Part shown: positions 54,132 through 64,000 of the stretch, one piece after another
Layout of the letters: each line of letters starts with the position of its first letter
How positions within the stretch are numbered: the first letter of the stretch is position 1
DNA from: an uncultured Nioella sp.
GTDB lineage: Bacteria; Pseudomonadota; Alphaproteobacteria; Rhodobacterales; Rhodobacteraceae
DNA length: 64,000 nt
Direction of reading: 5' to 3'
Assembly (NCBI GenBank): GCA_947498125.1
Contig: CANMJH010000001.1
Location: 1,178,001-1,242,000 of the forward strand
The notes under the pieces: model-generated
The model's database searches: none
Seen by the model: the letters and a program-made list of their open reading frames with translations, nothing else
Told to the model about the DNA's origin: nothing
Position numbers and translations under genes: made by a program

Positions 54132-55276
54132 CAGTTGGCCCCCCGTGTATTGTTGCGAAGCTCATTGAGCGGCAGGTAAGGCACAATGCCCCCAGACCCG
54201 GCGCCAGAGGCGTCCGTATCAAGGATGATTGTATCCATACCGCCCAGCACGCGCTCCATCGTTTCAAGGTAGAGACGCTGACGGGTCACTTCCGGGGCTT
54301 GTTGATATTCGCCCAAAACTGCAAGGAAGCGGCTGGCTTCACCTTCAGCTTCGTTCACGACAAGCGCGCGATAGCCTTCTGCCTGTTCCAAAAGCTGCGC
54401 CGCTTCACCGCGTGCACCCGCAAGAACTTGGTTGGCATAAGCATCCGCCTGACGTTCCAACCGGTCGCGTTCCTGCTCGGCGGCCTGAACGTCGCGGAAG
54501 GCGTCGATCACTTCGCTTGGCGGGTCAGCCCGGTCAAGGTTGAGACGAACAATGTTGATCCCGCTTTCATAGCTATCCAGCGTCATTTGGATCAGCGCCT
54601 CAACGTCAGAGGCAATAATCGCACGATCCCGGTTCAGGATCGGTGCCAGACGCGAGGCCGCGATGACCTCACGCATTGCCGATTCAGACACGGCGCGAAC
54701 GGTGCCTTCTGGATCTGCAAGGTTGAAGACGTAAAGCTGTGGGTCGGAAATGTTCCAAACCACTTCAAAGTCGATATCAACGATGTTTTCATCGGTGGTC
54801 AGCATCAGACCAGTGTCACTGGACCCCGATTGTGCTGTCCCGATTGAAACCGTCCGGTTGGTCGTCACAGGCACGATGTCATAGGTGACAAGCGGCCAGG
54901 GCGCGATGTTCAGGCCCGGGTTTCCGACAGACGAAAACTCACCCAAGAACATTTCAACGGATTGTTCTTCAGGCCGCACGGTATAAACCGACGCGTAGGC
55001 CCAAAGGGCAACAGCCGCAAGGACACCAATAACGATGCTGCCCCGCCCAAATTGTGGGGGTTGGCCATCGCCATCTGATCCATTTGAGCTTCCGCCACCG
55101 CGACCGCCCATCAGAACACGCAGCTGTTCCTGGCCCTTTTTTACGATCTCATCAATTTCGGGGATGCTTTGCCCCTCGCCGGGCTTGCGTCCGCCGTTTC
55201 CACGATTGTCATCGCCCCCGCGATTGCCGCCACCAGAGCCGCCTCCGCCCCAAGGTCCGCCAGAATTACCAGCCAT
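54131..55276 (-). CDS. hflK: FtsH protease activity modulator HflK
   Basis: The 381-residue protein starts with a Gly/Asn-rich cytoplasmic segment (GNSGGPWGGGGSGGGNRGGD), then a membrane helix (IVIGVLAAVALWAYASVYTV) and an SPFH domain (PEEQSVEMFLGEFSSVGNPG). Its HflK-specific segments are FEVVWNISDPQLYVFNLADP and LEQAEGYRALVVNEAEGEAS. It is the first gene of the operon with hflC and DUF2065. Confidence 0.95.
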   Translation of the reverse strand: MAGNSGGPWGGGGSGGGNRGGDDNRGNGGRKPGEGQSIPEIDEIVKKGQEQLRVLMGGRGGGSSNGSDGDGQPPQFGRGSIVIGVLAAVALWAYASVYTVRPEEQSVEMFLGEFSSVGNPGLNIAPWPLVTYDIVPVTTNRTVSIGTAQSGSSDTGLMLTTDENIVDIDFEVVWNISDPQLYVFNLADPEGTVRAVSESAMREVIAASRLAPILNRDRAIIASDVEALIQMTLDSYESGINIVRLNLDRADPPSEVIDAFRDVQAAEQERDRLERQADAYANQVLAGARGEAAQLLEQAEGYRALVVNEAEGEASRFLAVLGEYQQAPEVTRQRLYLETMERVLGGMDTIILDTDASGAGSGGIVPYLPLNELRNNTRGAN

Positions 55277-55362
55277 GTAAGCTCATTCCTTTATGCTACG
55301 TGGCGCGCACAGTTGCCCGCGCGCGCTCTCCCCTTGCTAATTGTGCTTAAAAGACGGGAAAA

Positions 55363-56721
55363 TCAAGCCGTCCGGGTCGGTGTTTTCATCGTAACGAGTT
55401 CTTCGGACATGGTTGGGTGCACTGCAACGGTGCGATCGAAGTCCTCTTTGGTGGCTCCCATCTTCACGGCGATGCCTGCCATTTGGATCATTTCGCCTGC
55501 GTGTTCGCCCACAATATGCACGCCCAAAACCACGCGCGTGTCGGTTGCAACCACAAGCTTCATCAGCACTTTTTCTTCATGCCCCGCAAAAAGTGACTGC
55601 ATGGGGCGGAACGAAGCCGAGTAGACTTCGATAGGGCCTTTTTCGCGCGCGTCCTCCTCGGACAGGCCAACTGTGCCCATCTCGGGTTGCGTGAAAACAG
55701 CTGAGGCGATGAGCTCGTGATCGGCGGTGCGGGGGGTGCCGCCAAAGACAGTGTCAGCAAAGGCATGGCCTTCGCGGATTGCAACGGGGGTCAGGTTCAC
55801 CCGGTCCGTCACATCACCAACCGCATAGATCGAGGGGCTATTCGTCTGGCTATACTCATCGACAAGGATTTCGCCCTTGCGGCCAAGCGAAACGCCCGCC
55901 TCTTCCAGACCCAACCCAGTAGAATTGGGGTTTCGGCCAGTGGCATAAAGCACCTGATCCACGACAATCACATCGCCATTTTTGGCGGTGACCTGAATGC
56001 CGCCTGCAACTTTTTCCATCGAGGCAACGTCTTGGCCCACTTGCAGGTCAATCCCACGTTCACGCATGGCGTCAGCAACATGGCCGCGCGCCTCATCATC
56101 AAAACCGCGCAATACCTGCTCGCCGCGATAATATTGCGTGACCTTGGTGCCCAGCCCATGAAATATCCCGGCAAATTCGCACGCGATATAACCGCCGCCA
56201 ACAACAAGGACGCGCTCGGGTTGGGCGTCTAGCTTGAATACCTCATTCGATGTGATGGCCAGATCTGATCCGGGGAACTCTGGAACAAAGGGCCAGCCGC
56301 CCGTCGCCACAAGGATATGTTTGGCGGTAAGGGTCTCGCCCGTCGACAAGGTGATTGTATGCGGGTCTTTGATAGTGGCACGGGCATCAAAGATTTGCGC
56401 GCCAGAGCTGCCAAGGTTGCGCCGATACGCTGCTTCAAGCCGGTCCAATTCAGCATCAAGCTTGCCGCGAAATTTTGTCCAGTCAAATCCGCGAATTTCT
56501 GCGTCCCATCCATATTGGGCTGCATCGTGCACTTGGCCGGGATATCCCGATGCATAAACCATGAGTTTTTTGGGCACGCATCCGCGGATCACGCAAGTTC
56601 CGCCCATGCGGTATTCTTCGGCTAAGCCGACTTTTGCGCCATGGGTTGCCGCGATCCGGCCGGCCCGAACGCCCCCTGATCCACCGCCGATGACAAAAAG
56701 ATCAAAGTCGAAATCGCTCAT
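55363..56721 (-). CDS. gor: Glutathione-disulfide reductase
   Basis: The 452-residue flavoprotein has FAD motif FVIGGGSGGVRAGRIAATHG, redox-active Cys43 and Cys48 (GGTCVIRGCVPKK), NAD(P) motif VVGGGYIACEFAGIFHGLG, and the C-terminal HPTMSEELVT with the catalytic His. It reduces glutathione disulfide with NADPH, sustaining the cytosolic thiol pool. It appears monocistronic; rpiA follows upstream on the same strand after about 120 bp. Confidence 0.93.
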   Translation of the reverse strand: MSDFDFDLFVIGGGSGGVRAGRIAATHGAKVGLAEEYRMGGTCVIRGCVPKKLMVYASGYPGQVHDAAQYGWDAEIRGFDWTKFRGKLDAELDRLEAAYRRNLGSSGAQIFDARATIKDPHTITLSTGETLTAKHILVATGGWPFVPEFPGSDLAITSNEVFKLDAQPERVLVVGGGYIACEFAGIFHGLGTKVTQYYRGEQVLRGFDDEARGHVADAMRERGIDLQVGQDVASMEKVAGGIQVTAKNGDVIVVDQVLYATGRNPNSTGLGLEEAGVSLGRKGEILVDEYSQTNSPSIYAVGDVTDRVNLTPVAIREGHAFADTVFGGTPRTADHELIASAVFTQPEMGTVGLSEEDAREKGPIEVYSASFRPMQSLFAGHEEKVLMKLVVATDTRVVLGVHIVGEHAGEMIQMAGIAVKMGATKEDFDRTVAVHPTMSEELVTMKTPTRTA

Positions 56722-56844
56722 TTGGCTATCCTTGCTAGACTAGGCTTACAGTTCGTTTGAACCTGCCTAAGTCACGCGAAAGAAAATTCCAAGCTGAGCT
56801 TGCGCACAAGTCTGTGTGTACGGTTGTGTACCGTCGACTTGTGA

Positions 56845-57633
56845 TTATTCAGAGACGTCGACGAACAAGTTGTCAGTGTCGACGATATCAATCTGCTCAC
56901 GTTCAACCGTGCCATTATTGATATCGCGGGTTTCAACAGACCCATCAGCATTGCCGATGACCACCACATCGCAGATATCCAAGAACAGACCGTTTTCCAC
57001 AACACCGGGCACTTGGTTCAATACAAGGCTTAGCTGCTGCGCATTTGGGATATGGCGCAGATGCAGGTCGAGGATAAAGTTGCCCTCATCAGTGCGGAAG
57101 GGTTTGTCGTGATCCAAACGCAAGCTGGCGGTGTTTCCAAGAACGTCCAGATTGCCGAGCATTTCTTCGATAAGCGCTTTGGACGTTTGCCAACCAAAGG
57201 GAATAACTTCAACCGGCAAAGGGAAGGCCCCAAGCGTTTCCACCTGTTTGGTCACATCGGCAATCACAACCATCTGGTCAGATGCCGTCGCCACGATCTT
57301 TTCGTGCAGAAGCGCCCCGCCCCCGCCTTTGATCAGGTTGAGGTTGGGGTCATATTCATCCGCGCCATCAATGGTCAGATCCAGCCACTTGACCTCATCC
57401 AGGGTCGAGATTGGCACGCCCACTTGACGGGCCAATTCGGCCGTGCGGGTAGAAGTCGCTACGCCGGTCACCTTGATACCCTGATCACGGACAAGCTCGC
57501 CCAGGCAGCGCACCATCCAGGCTGCGGTAGATCCCGAGCCAAGTCCCAAGCGCATACCATCCTCGACATAATCCACGGCGCGTTTGGCGGCGACGAATTT
57601 GGCGATATCAATCGGGGAAAGCTCTGCGGTCAT
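56845..57633 (-). CDS. rpiA: Ribose-5-phosphate isomerase A
   Basis: The 262-residue protein has RpiA motifs: GMRLGLGSGSTAAWMVRCLG, TIDGADEYDPNLNLIKGGGG, LLHEKIVATASDQ, and GVVENGLFLDICDVVVIGN. It interconverts ribose-5-phosphate and ribulose-5-phosphate in the pentose phosphate pathway. The C-terminal extension is longer than in E. coli RpiA (219 residues). It lies downstream of the thiamine diphosphokinase gene, 72 bp apart. Confidence 0.95.
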   Translation of the reverse strand: MTAELSPIDIAKFVAAKRAVDYVEDGMRLGLGSGSTAAWMVRCLGELVRDQGIKVTGVATSTRTAELARQVGVPISTLDEVKWLDLTIDGADEYDPNLNLIKGGGGALLHEKIVATASDQMVVIADVTKQVETLGAFPLPVEVIPFGWQTSKALIEEMLGNLDVLGNTASLRLDHDKPFRTDEGNFILDLHLRHIPNAQQLSLVLNQVPGVVENGLFLDICDVVVIGNADGSVETRDINNGTVEREQIDIVDTDNLFVDVSE

Positions 57634-57705
57634 TGTGGGGTCATCCGAGGTTGTTTGCTGAGGGCCTCATACACTTACCGCAAACCTGATGCGAGAAAAA
57701 ACCGG

Positions 57706-58371
57706 TCAAAACAGCGCTGTCATCACAGCATCAAGATGAATTTTGGGTAAAATGACCAGCATATTGCGCGCAGAGAAGGCTAATTCGACTCGCCGGTCAG
57801 TTGTAAGGTTTGATGTCCCGATGGTGCGCCCCGGCGCGAAGTCGAGCCCTTCGATTGGCCATTTAAGACCAGTAGAGCGCGCCGAAACAGGGCCCATAGG
57901 AAAAAGCGAGAACCGCGTATAGGGCGGCAATGTCAGCCCAAGGCGTGGCGGCGCGAGGAAAACCAGATCCTCAGCGCCAATCACAATAACAGACGGCCCG
58001 TTCTGGGTCATCAGACCATGCCAGACCGCCAATTCATGATCCGTTCGCCCGCCCGTAAAGCCCAAAGCCAAGATGCCCGGCGCATTGATCAGACGAAGCG
58101 CTTTTTCAAAATCGGTGCTATCTTGCTCTTTAAGGACAAAGAGGCGATCCTTTGGAATGCGGGCTGCGGCCTCTGGGGAAAGCGAATCGAAATCGCCTAT
58201 CACGGCCTCGGGCATTGCCCCCTGCCATAGCGCGGCCTCTGCCCCACCATCTGCGGCCACAAGCGCCGGTGCGCGCTTTAAACAATTGGCAAGATCGGCG
58301 GCATTAAGCTCTCCCCCGCCTAAAAGTGTCACGAAAGTGTCAAATTCAATGTTTGATGAGGGATCTGGCAA
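57706..58371 (-). CDS. Thiamine diphosphokinase
   Basis: The 221-residue protein has TPK motifs: VTLLGGGELNAADL, ALVAADGGAEAAL, AVIGDFDSL, EQDSTDFEKAL and LGFTGGRTDHELA. It converts thiamine and ATP to thiamine diphosphate and AMP. It is followed on the same strand by rpiA; the divergent upstream gene is the acidic protein at 58506. Confidence 0.92.
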   Translation of the reverse strand: MPDPSSNIEFDTFVTLLGGGELNAADLANCLKRAPALVAADGGAEAALWQGAMPEAVIGDFDSLSPEAAARIPKDRLFVLKEQDSTDFEKALRLINAPGILALGFTGGRTDHELAVWHGLMTQNGPSVIVIGAEDLVFLAPPRLGLTLPPYTRFSLFPMGPVSARSTGLKWPIEGLDFAPGRTIGTSNLTTDRRVELAFSARNMLVILPKIHLDAVMTALF

Positions 58372-58505
58372 AATATGGCCTTTTTTCTACGTTTAAATCA
58401 CCGAATGGCCCAAATGCCGACGAGATTTAAGTGGAATAAATTTGTTACAGATTTTGACAAGATGGTAAATTCCGGGACGAACCCGACAGAGCAGAGAGTT
58501 TGACC

Positions 58506-60821
58506 ATGAGTGATGAGAATAAAATTCTAACGGTCTCATATGGGACCTTCTCCTGTACCCTAGAAGGGTTCGAGGATCCATTTAATGCGATGACGGCAAT
58601 TGCGGAGTATTTTCGGGATTTGGCGGCGGGCGACCGGTTCTTTGGGGCCGAACCTCCGACCCCGGACACTGAAATGCTTCACCGTATAACGGAAGACGCT
58701 ATTCAGGCCCGCGTTGATGCGCGGATCATGGAAAGCGGGCTTTTGCTTCGTCCTTCGGCAACCGAAGCAGACCCGGCGCAAGATGCGCTGGATGTTGCGG
58801 ATGTGACCGAAGCGGATGAAACGCCAGATGTCTCGCAAGATGCGGTTGCAGAAGACGCTGCACCTGTCGACATGATCGAAGAAGCCGAAGAAATTCATGA
58901 CGAACGCCATGATGATCTGGAAGAGGCTGCCGAAGCTGTGACCCCAGAAAGCGCCGACGAGAGCGCAGAGGTCGAAGCCGCCGTAGAAGATGTTGTTGAA
59001 GACGTTGCTGAAGATATTGCCGAGGCAATTGAAGTGGCAACCGAAGACACGGTCGAAGCGGATATCGCCGACGACGTTGAACACACAGCCGAAGCAGTCG
59101 CTGAGGAGGTTGCGGATGCAATCGAAACAGCAGAAGCGGAAGCCGAAGAGTTCTTCGCAGAAACGTCTGAAGATCAAGACGACGGCGAAGAAGAAGATCA
59201 GACTGAAATTGATATCGCGGCGCTTGCTGCTCTGGCCGGAACGGGCGTTGCTGCGCTTGCCGCTACCAGTGCAGCCGCTGATGAGGCAGAAGACGAGGTT
59301 GCCGAAACAACTGCTGAGGATGCCGGCGAGGATACACTCTCGGCCGTTATGTCAGCCATGGCAGCCTTTGAAGATGACGCCGAAGAAGATGTCGAAGACG
59401 CACCAGAAGCAGTTCTAGAGGCCGCCGTAGAAGCGCCCGAGGCTGAAGATATTGCAGAAGTCATCGAAGAAGGCGTCGCCGAGATTGCAGACACCGCAGA
59501 AGCAGCGATCCCTGATCCTGACAGCCTGGCCGCTAAACTGGCCCGCATCCGCCGCGTTGTGCAAATGGAAGAAGACCAAGCTGAAGAGGAAGGCAACGAT
59601 GCCGACCCTTTTATCGATGGTCCGACCTCTGAGGAAAGCGCCACACCTGCCCCGGCAGCTTCTGATGAAGAGGCCGAGACCGAAATCGACGCAACAACAC
59701 AGGCACTTGTGGCAGGTTTAACCGCCGAAGCCGCAGCTCTTGGCGCGCCAATGCAGGAATTCGACTCTGAGGTCGACGAAGCGGAAGCGCCGGTTGAGAC
59801 GCCCGAGGATCAAGCTGCCAGCTCGGATCACGCGGATCAGCCGGCCACCGCTGGCGAAAACACCCCAGCCGAGGGCAATGCGCCCCGTGTTTGGGTAATT
59901 CGCGGCGAGAAATCAGGTGTTGCAGATGACGAGCCGGTTGAGTCCGACCTTGATCCCGACGCAGAAGCCGAGTTGCAGCGTGAACTTGCCGCAATTGAAT
60001 CGGACCGTGAAGAAAAACGCGCCGAACGTGAAGCCCGCCGCCAACAGCTTGAGGCCGATGGCTCGGGCGATGAGGCTGATGTCAGCCGTCTCTTTGATGC
60101 AACTGACAGCCGTCTCTCGACAGATGAAACCAACCGCCGCCGTGCAAATATTGAACATCTGAAAGCCGCCGTTGCAGCGCGCGCTGCCGATGAACAATTG
60201 GGTGGCGGTGATGACGACGAGGATGAAACCGCTGCCTATCGCGAGGATCTGGCCGAGGTTATGCGCCCGCGCCGCGTCCAAAAATCAGGCCAGCGCCGCT
60301 CACGCCGTCCAGAAGGCGATGCAGGTGAACGCCCTGCGCCGTTGGTTTTGGTCTCAGAGCAGCGGGTTGATGAGGGCGAACCGCGTCCCACGGTCACCGC
60401 ATCTATCGTGCGCCCACGCCGTGTCGTAAAGGGAAACCTTGCTGTCGCTGACGTCGAAATGGACACGAGTGCCGTTGCCAGCCCCTTGCGTCTTGAGACG
60501 CAAGACGGCGTTTCGGAAGCTGCGCCCGAGGGCAATATCTTTGAGCCGGAAATGACGTTTGCAGACTATGTTAACGATGCTGGCGCAACCGAATTGGTTG
60601 AGATCGCCGGAGCCGCCGCAGGGTATGCGACACATCAGATGCGCCGTGAGATCTTTGGTCGTTCACAGATCATCAACCTCATCCGGGAAGCCACGAATGA
60701 AGAAGCCAGCCGCGAGGATGCGCTTCGCGTGTTTGGGTTGATCTTGAATGACGGTCAGATCGAGAAAATCCGCCGAGGTCAGTTCCGCCTGACCCGTCGC
60801 TCGGATTTCTATCGCGGCTAA
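58506..60821 (+). CDS. Large acidic Ala/Glu-rich protein of unknown function
   Basis: From ATG at 58506 the protein has 771 residues. The first 75 residues are an ordered, conserved-looking domain ([39 protein letters not shown]). Residues about 85-430 are almost entirely Ala, Glu, Asp and Val in a repetitive pattern ([20 protein letters not shown]), likely disordered or extended helices. The end forms a second conserved domain ([58 protein letters not shown]). I do not recognise a known function; the termini suggest a regulatory or scaffold role. A bidirectional terminator follows. Confidence 0.75.
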   Translation: MSDENKILTVSYGTFSCTLEGFEDPFNAMTAIAEYFRDLAAGDRFFGAEPPTPDTEMLHRITEDAIQARVDARIMESGLLLRPSATEADPAQDALDVADVTEADETPDVSQDAVAEDAAPVDMIEEAEEIHDERHDDLEEAAEAVTPESADESAEVEAAVEDVVEDVAEDIAEAIEVATEDTVEADIADDVEHTAEAVAEEVADAIETAEAEAEEFFAETSEDQDDGEEEDQTEIDIAALAALAGTGVAALAATSAAADEAEDEVAETTAEDAGEDTLSAVMSAMAAFEDDAEEDVEDAPEAVLEAAVEAPEAEDIAEVIEEGVAEIADTAEAAIPDPDSLAAKLARIRRVVQMEEDQAEEEGNDADPFIDGPTSEESATPAPAASDEEAETEIDATTQALVAGLTAEAAALGAPMQEFDSEVDEAEAPVETPEDQAASSDHADQPATAGENTPAEGNAPRVWVIRGEKSGVADDEPVESDLDPDAEAELQRELAAIESDREEKRAEREARRQQLEADGSGDEADVSRLFDATDSRLSTDETNRRRANIEHLKAAVAARAADEQLGGGDDDEDETAAYREDLAEVMRPRRVQKSGQRRSRRPEGDAGERPAPLVLVSEQRVDEGEPRPTVTASIVRPRRVVKGNLAVADVEMDTSAVASPLRLETQDGVSEAAPEGNIFEPEMTFADYVNDAGATELVEIAGAAAGYATHQMRREIFGRSQIINLIREATNEEASREDALRVFGLILNDGQIEKIRRGQFRLTRRSDFYRG

Positions 60822-60837
60822 AGCCATATCAAATTAG

Positions 60838-60875
60838 AAAAAGCCCCCGACGCTGATGCGATCCGGGGGCTTTTT
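60838..60875. terminator. Bidirectional terminator between the acidic protein and DUF2842 gene
   Basis: AAAAAGCCCCCG (60838-60849) pairs with CGGGGGCTTTTT (60864-60875) in a 12-bp perfect stem, followed by T. It ends both the plus-strand gene and the reverse-strand purA-DUF2842 pair, whose stop codon is at 60876. Confidence 0.93.
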
Positions 60876-61112
60876 TTATGTTTCAGGGTCCTCTGGGGCG
60901 GCGTCAGGGTCGGCTTGGCCAACCCCTTTGAATATCGCCTTGAAGGGAAAGGCCCAGATCACGCCAAGCCCGACATAGATGCCGATCTCGACCAGAAAAT
61001 GCGGCGCTTCAAACAAGCTTAGAAGGAACCACGCCAAACCGATATAGACCGGCAGCCCGATCAACAGCAGCACAAGCGCCCATCGGCGGCGGGATTTATA
61101 GCTCAGCGCCAT
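60876..61112 (-). CDS. DUF2842 small membrane protein
   Basis: The 78-residue protein starts [20 protein letters not shown] and has two membrane helices (about 12-33 and 38-60). The pattern PVYIGLAWFLLSLFEAPHFL and GVIWAFPFKAIFKGVGQADP fits DUF2842. It overlaps the end of purA by one base (TGATG), so it is translationally coupled. The function is unknown. Confidence 0.9.
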   Translation of the reverse strand: MALSYKSRRRWALVLLLIGLPVYIGLAWFLLSLFEAPHFLVEIGIYVGLGVIWAFPFKAIFKGVGQADPDAAPEDPET

Positions 61113-62425
61113 CAGTCAGCAAACGGATCAGTGACAAGGATGGTATCCTCGCGCTCAGGGCTGGTGGACAACAGCGCGACGGGGCATTGGATCAACTCCT
61201 CGACCCGGCGCACATATTTGATCGCATTTGCAGGCAGCTCTGCCCAAGAACGGGCGCCCTCGGTTGATTCCGACCAGCCCGGCACCTCCTCATAGATCGG
61301 CGTACAGCGCGCCTGCTGATCGGCGGCGGTGGGCAGATAGTCCAGCTCTTTGCCGTCCAACGCATAGCCCACGCAGATTTTCAGCGTCTCGAACCCGTCC
61401 AGTACGTCCAGCTTAGTCAGGCAAATGCCTTTAACACCCGAGGTCGCGCAGGTCTGGCGCACCAGTGCGGCGTCAAACCAGCCGCAGCGACGCTGGCGAC
61501 CCGTCGTGGTCCCAAATTCATGGCCCCGCTCACCCAAACGCGCGCCATCGGCATCGGGTTTGCCATCCGGCCCCAAAAGCTCGGTCGGGAACGGCCCTTC
61601 GCCTACGCGGGTCGTGTAGGCTTTTACAATGCCAAGCACATAATCAATGCCGCCCGGGCCCATGCCGACACCGGTCGCGGCCTGACCTGCGATCACATTG
61701 GACGAGGTCACAAAAGGATAGGTGCCGAAATCGATATCCAAAAGCGCGCCCTGTGCCCCTTCAAAAAGGATACGCTTACCGGCTTTGCGCTTTTCGTTCA
61801 GCACTTTCCAGACCGGCGCAGCATAAGGTAGAATCTGCGGGGCAATCTCTTTGAGCTGTGCAACAAGAGCGTCGCGATCAATCGGCTCGACCTCCAGGCC
61901 TTTGCGCAGCGGATCATGGTGTTGTAGCGCGCGATCCACGCGGGCCTCAAGCGTTGCTTCATCGGCCAGATCCGCAACGCGGACCGAGCGGCGTCCAACT
62001 TTATCTTCATAAGCTGGCCCAATGCCACGACCGGTGGTGCCGATCTTGGTGCCTTTGCTGGCGGCCTCTTCGCGGGCGCGGTCAAGCTCGCCATGGATCG
62101 GCAAAATCAGAGGTGTGTTTTCCGCGATCATCAGTGTTTCGGGGCTGATTTCGACGCCCTGCTCACGCACCGTCGCGATCTCCTTCATCAAGTGCCACGG
62201 ATCAAGGACCACGCCGTTACCGATGACCGACAGCTTTCCGCCGCGCACAACGCCAGACGGCAAAGCATGCAGCTTATATACCTTGGAATCGATGACCAGC
62301 GTATGCCCGGCATTATGACCGCCTTGAAACCGCGCAATGATATCTGCGCGCTCAGAGAGCCAATCAACGATCTTACCTTTGCCTTCGTCGCCCCATTGAG
62401 CGCCCACGACAACCACATTGGCCAT
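61112..62425 (-). CDS. purA: Adenylosuccinate synthetase
   Basis: The 437-residue protein has [20 protein letters not shown] (P-loop and catalytic Asp), [44 protein letters not shown] and [13 protein letters not shown]. PurA makes adenylosuccinate from IMP, aspartate and GTP, the first committed step to AMP. The length fits. It is the first gene of an operon with DUF2842. Confidence 0.96.
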   Translation of the reverse strand: MANVVVVGAQWGDEGKGKIVDWLSERADIIARFQGGHNAGHTLVIDSKVYKLHALPSGVVRGGKLSVIGNGVVLDPWHLMKEIATVREQGVEISPETLMIAENTPLILPIHGELDRAREEAASKGTKIGTTGRGIGPAYEDKVGRRSVRVADLADEATLEARVDRALQHHDPLRKGLEVEPIDRDALVAQLKEIAPQILPYAAPVWKVLNEKRKAGKRILFEGAQGALLDIDFGTYPFVTSSNVIAGQAATGVGMGPGGIDYVLGIVKAYTTRVGEGPFPTELLGPDGKPDADGARLGERGHEFGTTTGRQRRCGWFDAALVRQTCATSGVKGICLTKLDVLDGFETLKICVGYALDGKELDYLPTAADQQARCTPIYEEVPGWSESTEGARSWAELPANAIKYVRRVEELIQCPVALLSTSPEREDTILVTDPFAD

Positions 62426-62599
62426 GCCGGTTTTCCTTTGCTGACATCAAACCCGCGCCGGTATAGGCGAAGGGCGCGCGCGGGGAAACAAGAAATTCGC
62501 CGCAGGGGGAACAAGGTGACGCTTCACACCCGCAAGGGATGGACAGACCAACAAAACCTGCGCATTTTTACTTACAAAATTATTTAAGCGGAGGCCGTC

Positions 62600-62998
62600 A
62601 TGGCTGGATTTTTTCTACGATGGGCCTTTGCCTTTGTTTTGTTGGCAGCCACGTATAACCCAACGCGATTCAATTATGTGGCATGGGCACGTGAAAACGG
62701 GTCCGAGACTTTGTCATTAGTCGTGCTTTTCGGTCTCGTGCTTTTTGTTGGCTATATCATTTATCTGCGCGCCACGCTGCGCTCGATCGGGCCAATCGGC
62801 ATGGGGTTGGTTCTGGCGGTTGTGGCTGCGGTTCTTTGGGTTCTTTGGGATATCGGCTGGATCAATTTCACCAATCCAACAGCAAATACATGGATCGGCC
62901 TCTTTGCGATGTCGCTGGTCTTGGGCATCGGGCTTAGCTGGTCGATCATCCGCCGGCGGCTTTCCGGTCAGGTCGATATTGATGATGTCGAAGAATAG
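62600..62998 (+). CDS. DUF6524 family membrane protein
   Basis: The 132-residue protein follows GCGGAGG. It starts MAGFFLRWAFAFVLLAATYN and has four membrane helices. WDIGWINFTNPTANTWIGLF is the most distinctive segment, and the tail is acidic. I associate this pattern with DUF6524 proteins of Rhodobacterales. The function is unknown; it lies upstream of secG on the same strand. Confidence 0.75.
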   Translation: MAGFFLRWAFAFVLLAATYNPTRFNYVAWARENGSETLSLVVLFGLVLFVGYIIYLRATLRSIGPIGMGLVLAVVAAVLWVLWDIGWINFTNPTANTWIGLFAMSLVLGIGLSWSIIRRRLSGQVDIDDVEE

Positions 62999-63105
62999 CG
63001 CGCCCCAAGCTTGCCGCGTAAACCTGCATTCTCGCTCTTGCGGCGCGGGGTCCCATCTCATAAGTAAGCCCAACGAATAGCCAAGGTATACAGGACCCCG
63101 CCCCT

Positions 63106-63471
63106 ATGGAAAACGTCATTCTCGTCGTGCACCTCATCCTTGTCGCTTGCTTGATCGGGATCGTGCTGCTGCAACGCTCTGAAGGCGGCGGTCTTGGCAT
63201 GGGCGGCGGCGGTGGCACATCCAGCCGTGCGGCAGCCACTGCACTTGGCAAACTGACCTGGGTCTTTGGTGTTGGCTTTCTGGTGACGTCAATCGCTCTG
63301 ACGGTGATTTCTGCTCAGAATGCTGGCGGCAATTCGTTGGTCGAGCGATTCTCAGACGGAAGCTCGGTGCCTGCGCCGATTGAGGCCGAATTGCCGGATC
63401 TTGGCGATGGTGCACCACTCCTTCCACCCTCCACTTCGGACGCGCCACTGCTACCGCCGCGGGCTGAATAA
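63106..63471 (+). CDS. secG: Preprotein translocase subunit SecG
   Basis: The 121-residue protein has two membrane helices (ENVILVVHLILVACLIGIVL and LTWVFGVGFLVTSIALTVIS) joined by the SecG loop LLQRSEGGGLGMGGGGG. A Pro/Leu/Asp-rich tail follows. SecG assists the SecYE channel. It precedes pyrG by 160 bp, a common alphaproteobacterial order. Confidence 0.93.
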   Translation: MENVILVVHLILVACLIGIVLLQRSEGGGLGMGGGGGTSSRAAATALGKLTWVFGVGFLVTSIALTVISAQNAGGNSLVERFSDGSSVPAPIEAELPDLGDGAPLLPPSTSDAPLLPPRAE

Positions 63472-63631
63472 TCAATAAATCTAGGGATTTTTCCCTTTCA
63501 TTAACAATATCTAGCGGCTGACTTGCCTCAGCCCACCGAATCCTGTTATCCTCAAATCCCGTGAATATCGGAATTTTGGATCGCAGGCCGAGAGGGCTTT
63601 GAGCGATCCTGCACGGGGGACTTTGCACCAC

Positions 63632-64000
63632 ATGGCGCGGTTTATCTTCATCACTGGCGGAGTTGTGTCTTCGCTTGGTAAGGGCTTGGCATCAGCGGCT
63701 CTGGGCTCACTTCTACAGGCGCGCGGCTTTACGGTTCGCTTGCGCAAGCTGGACCCCTATCTGAACGTCGATCCCGGCACGATGAGCCCGTTTGAGCATG
63801 GCGAAGTATTCGTAACTGATGACGGCGCCGAAACTGACCTCGATCTGGGCCATTACGAGCGCTTTACCGGCGTTCCTGCCTGCAAAACCGATTCGGTCAG
63901 CTCTGGGCGCATTTATTCCAATGTTCTCGAAAAAGAACGCAAGGGCGCGTATCTGGGCAAGACCATTCAGGTCATCCCGCATGTGACAAACGAAATCAAA
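63632..64000 (+). CDS. pyrG: CTP synthase, N-terminal part (runs off the window)
   Basis: The ATG at 63632 opens a frame with no stop to the window end (123 residues). It reads [20 protein letters not shown], then [20 protein letters not shown] and [17 protein letters not shown], the ammonia-ligase domain of CTP synthase. PyrG converts UTP to CTP with glutamine. The glutaminase domain lies outside the window. Confidence 0.96.
   Translation, partial: MARFIFITGGVVSSLGKGLASAALGSLLQARGFTVRLRKLDPYLNVDPGTMSPFEHGEVFVTDDGAETDLDLGHYERFTGVPACKTDSVSSGRIYSNVLEKERKGAYLGKTIQVIPHVTNEIK

Noticed and set aside
53007-54179. 390-residue plus-strand open frame
   Set aside because: It is antisense to DUF2065 and hflC; the reverse-strand proteins carry all the family motifs.

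Overview
The window is a gene-dense stretch of an alphaproteobacterial chromosome, most probably from a marine Rhodobacterales (Roseobacter-group) bacterium. This rests on recognisable family content and local gene order: gatC-gatA, hflK-hflC-DUF2065, purA-DUF2842, rnpB, ftsY, secG-pyrG, DUF1127 and DUF6524 proteins, a PraR-like HTH regulator, and an alphaproteobacterial LexA-type box (GTTC-N7-GTTC). I see no prophage, insertion sequence, CRISPR array, tRNA or rRNA.

Layout. 1-1107: 5' part of a citryl-CoA lyase-like gene divergent from an IclR regulator, with a near-perfect 27-bp palindrome between them. 1349-8004: metY, a SIMPL protein, a large Ala/Pro/Glu-rich membrane protein whose two ends look like secretion/pilus assembly domains, and mgtE. 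8099-14553: convergent guanine deaminase and 8-oxoguanine deaminase, a HisN-type phosphatase, an HTH regulator, a quinone oxidoreductase and a LysR regulator; two copies of a double-hairpin repeat lie between convergent genes here. 14687-23789: BI-1 family protein, rpmG, chromate genes, the RNase P RNA, isochorismatase and amidase genes, gatCA, an orphan DUF2384-type protein and a metal-dependent hydrolase. 24018-35322: tadA, rluB, ispZ, ftsY, a NuoE-NuoF fusion lacking its catalytic partner, an AlkB-type hydroxylase, xseA and purD.

35362-39486 is a patchier region: secreted proteins, an FG-GAP-like protein plus the C-terminal remnant of a paralogue, a ferredoxin, and a LexA-type box abutting an ORF that holds only the OB-fold end of DnaE2. 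39680-45716 is an accessory catabolic cluster: ICL/PEP-mutase-like lyase, M24 hydrolase, Ldh-type dehydrogenase, hydroxypyruvate isomerase-like protein, an internally deleted aldehyde dehydrogenase, a cupin, and a convergent GntR-type regulator with two winged-helix segments. 45778-52982 holds small membrane proteins, two SDRs, the periplasmic protease DegP, a DMT exporter, a YqfO-like protein and a methyltransferase. 53028-64000 returns to housekeeping: DUF2065-hflC-hflK, gor, rpiA, thiamine diphosphokinase, a 771-residue acidic protein, purA, secG and the start of pyrG.

How the genes work together: purine metabolism recurs (guanine and 8-oxoguanine deaminases, purD, purA); HflK/HflC, DegP, MgtE, IspZ, FtsY and SecG serve the envelope and membrane-protein traffic; the 39.7-45.7 kb cluster looks like one inducible pathway of unknown substrate that has begun to decay. 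No large system appears wholly new. The most unusual items are the SOS-box/DnaE2 remnant, the two-ended membrane protein, the double-hairpin repeat with a base-pair-preserving change, and the partly broken catabolic cluster.
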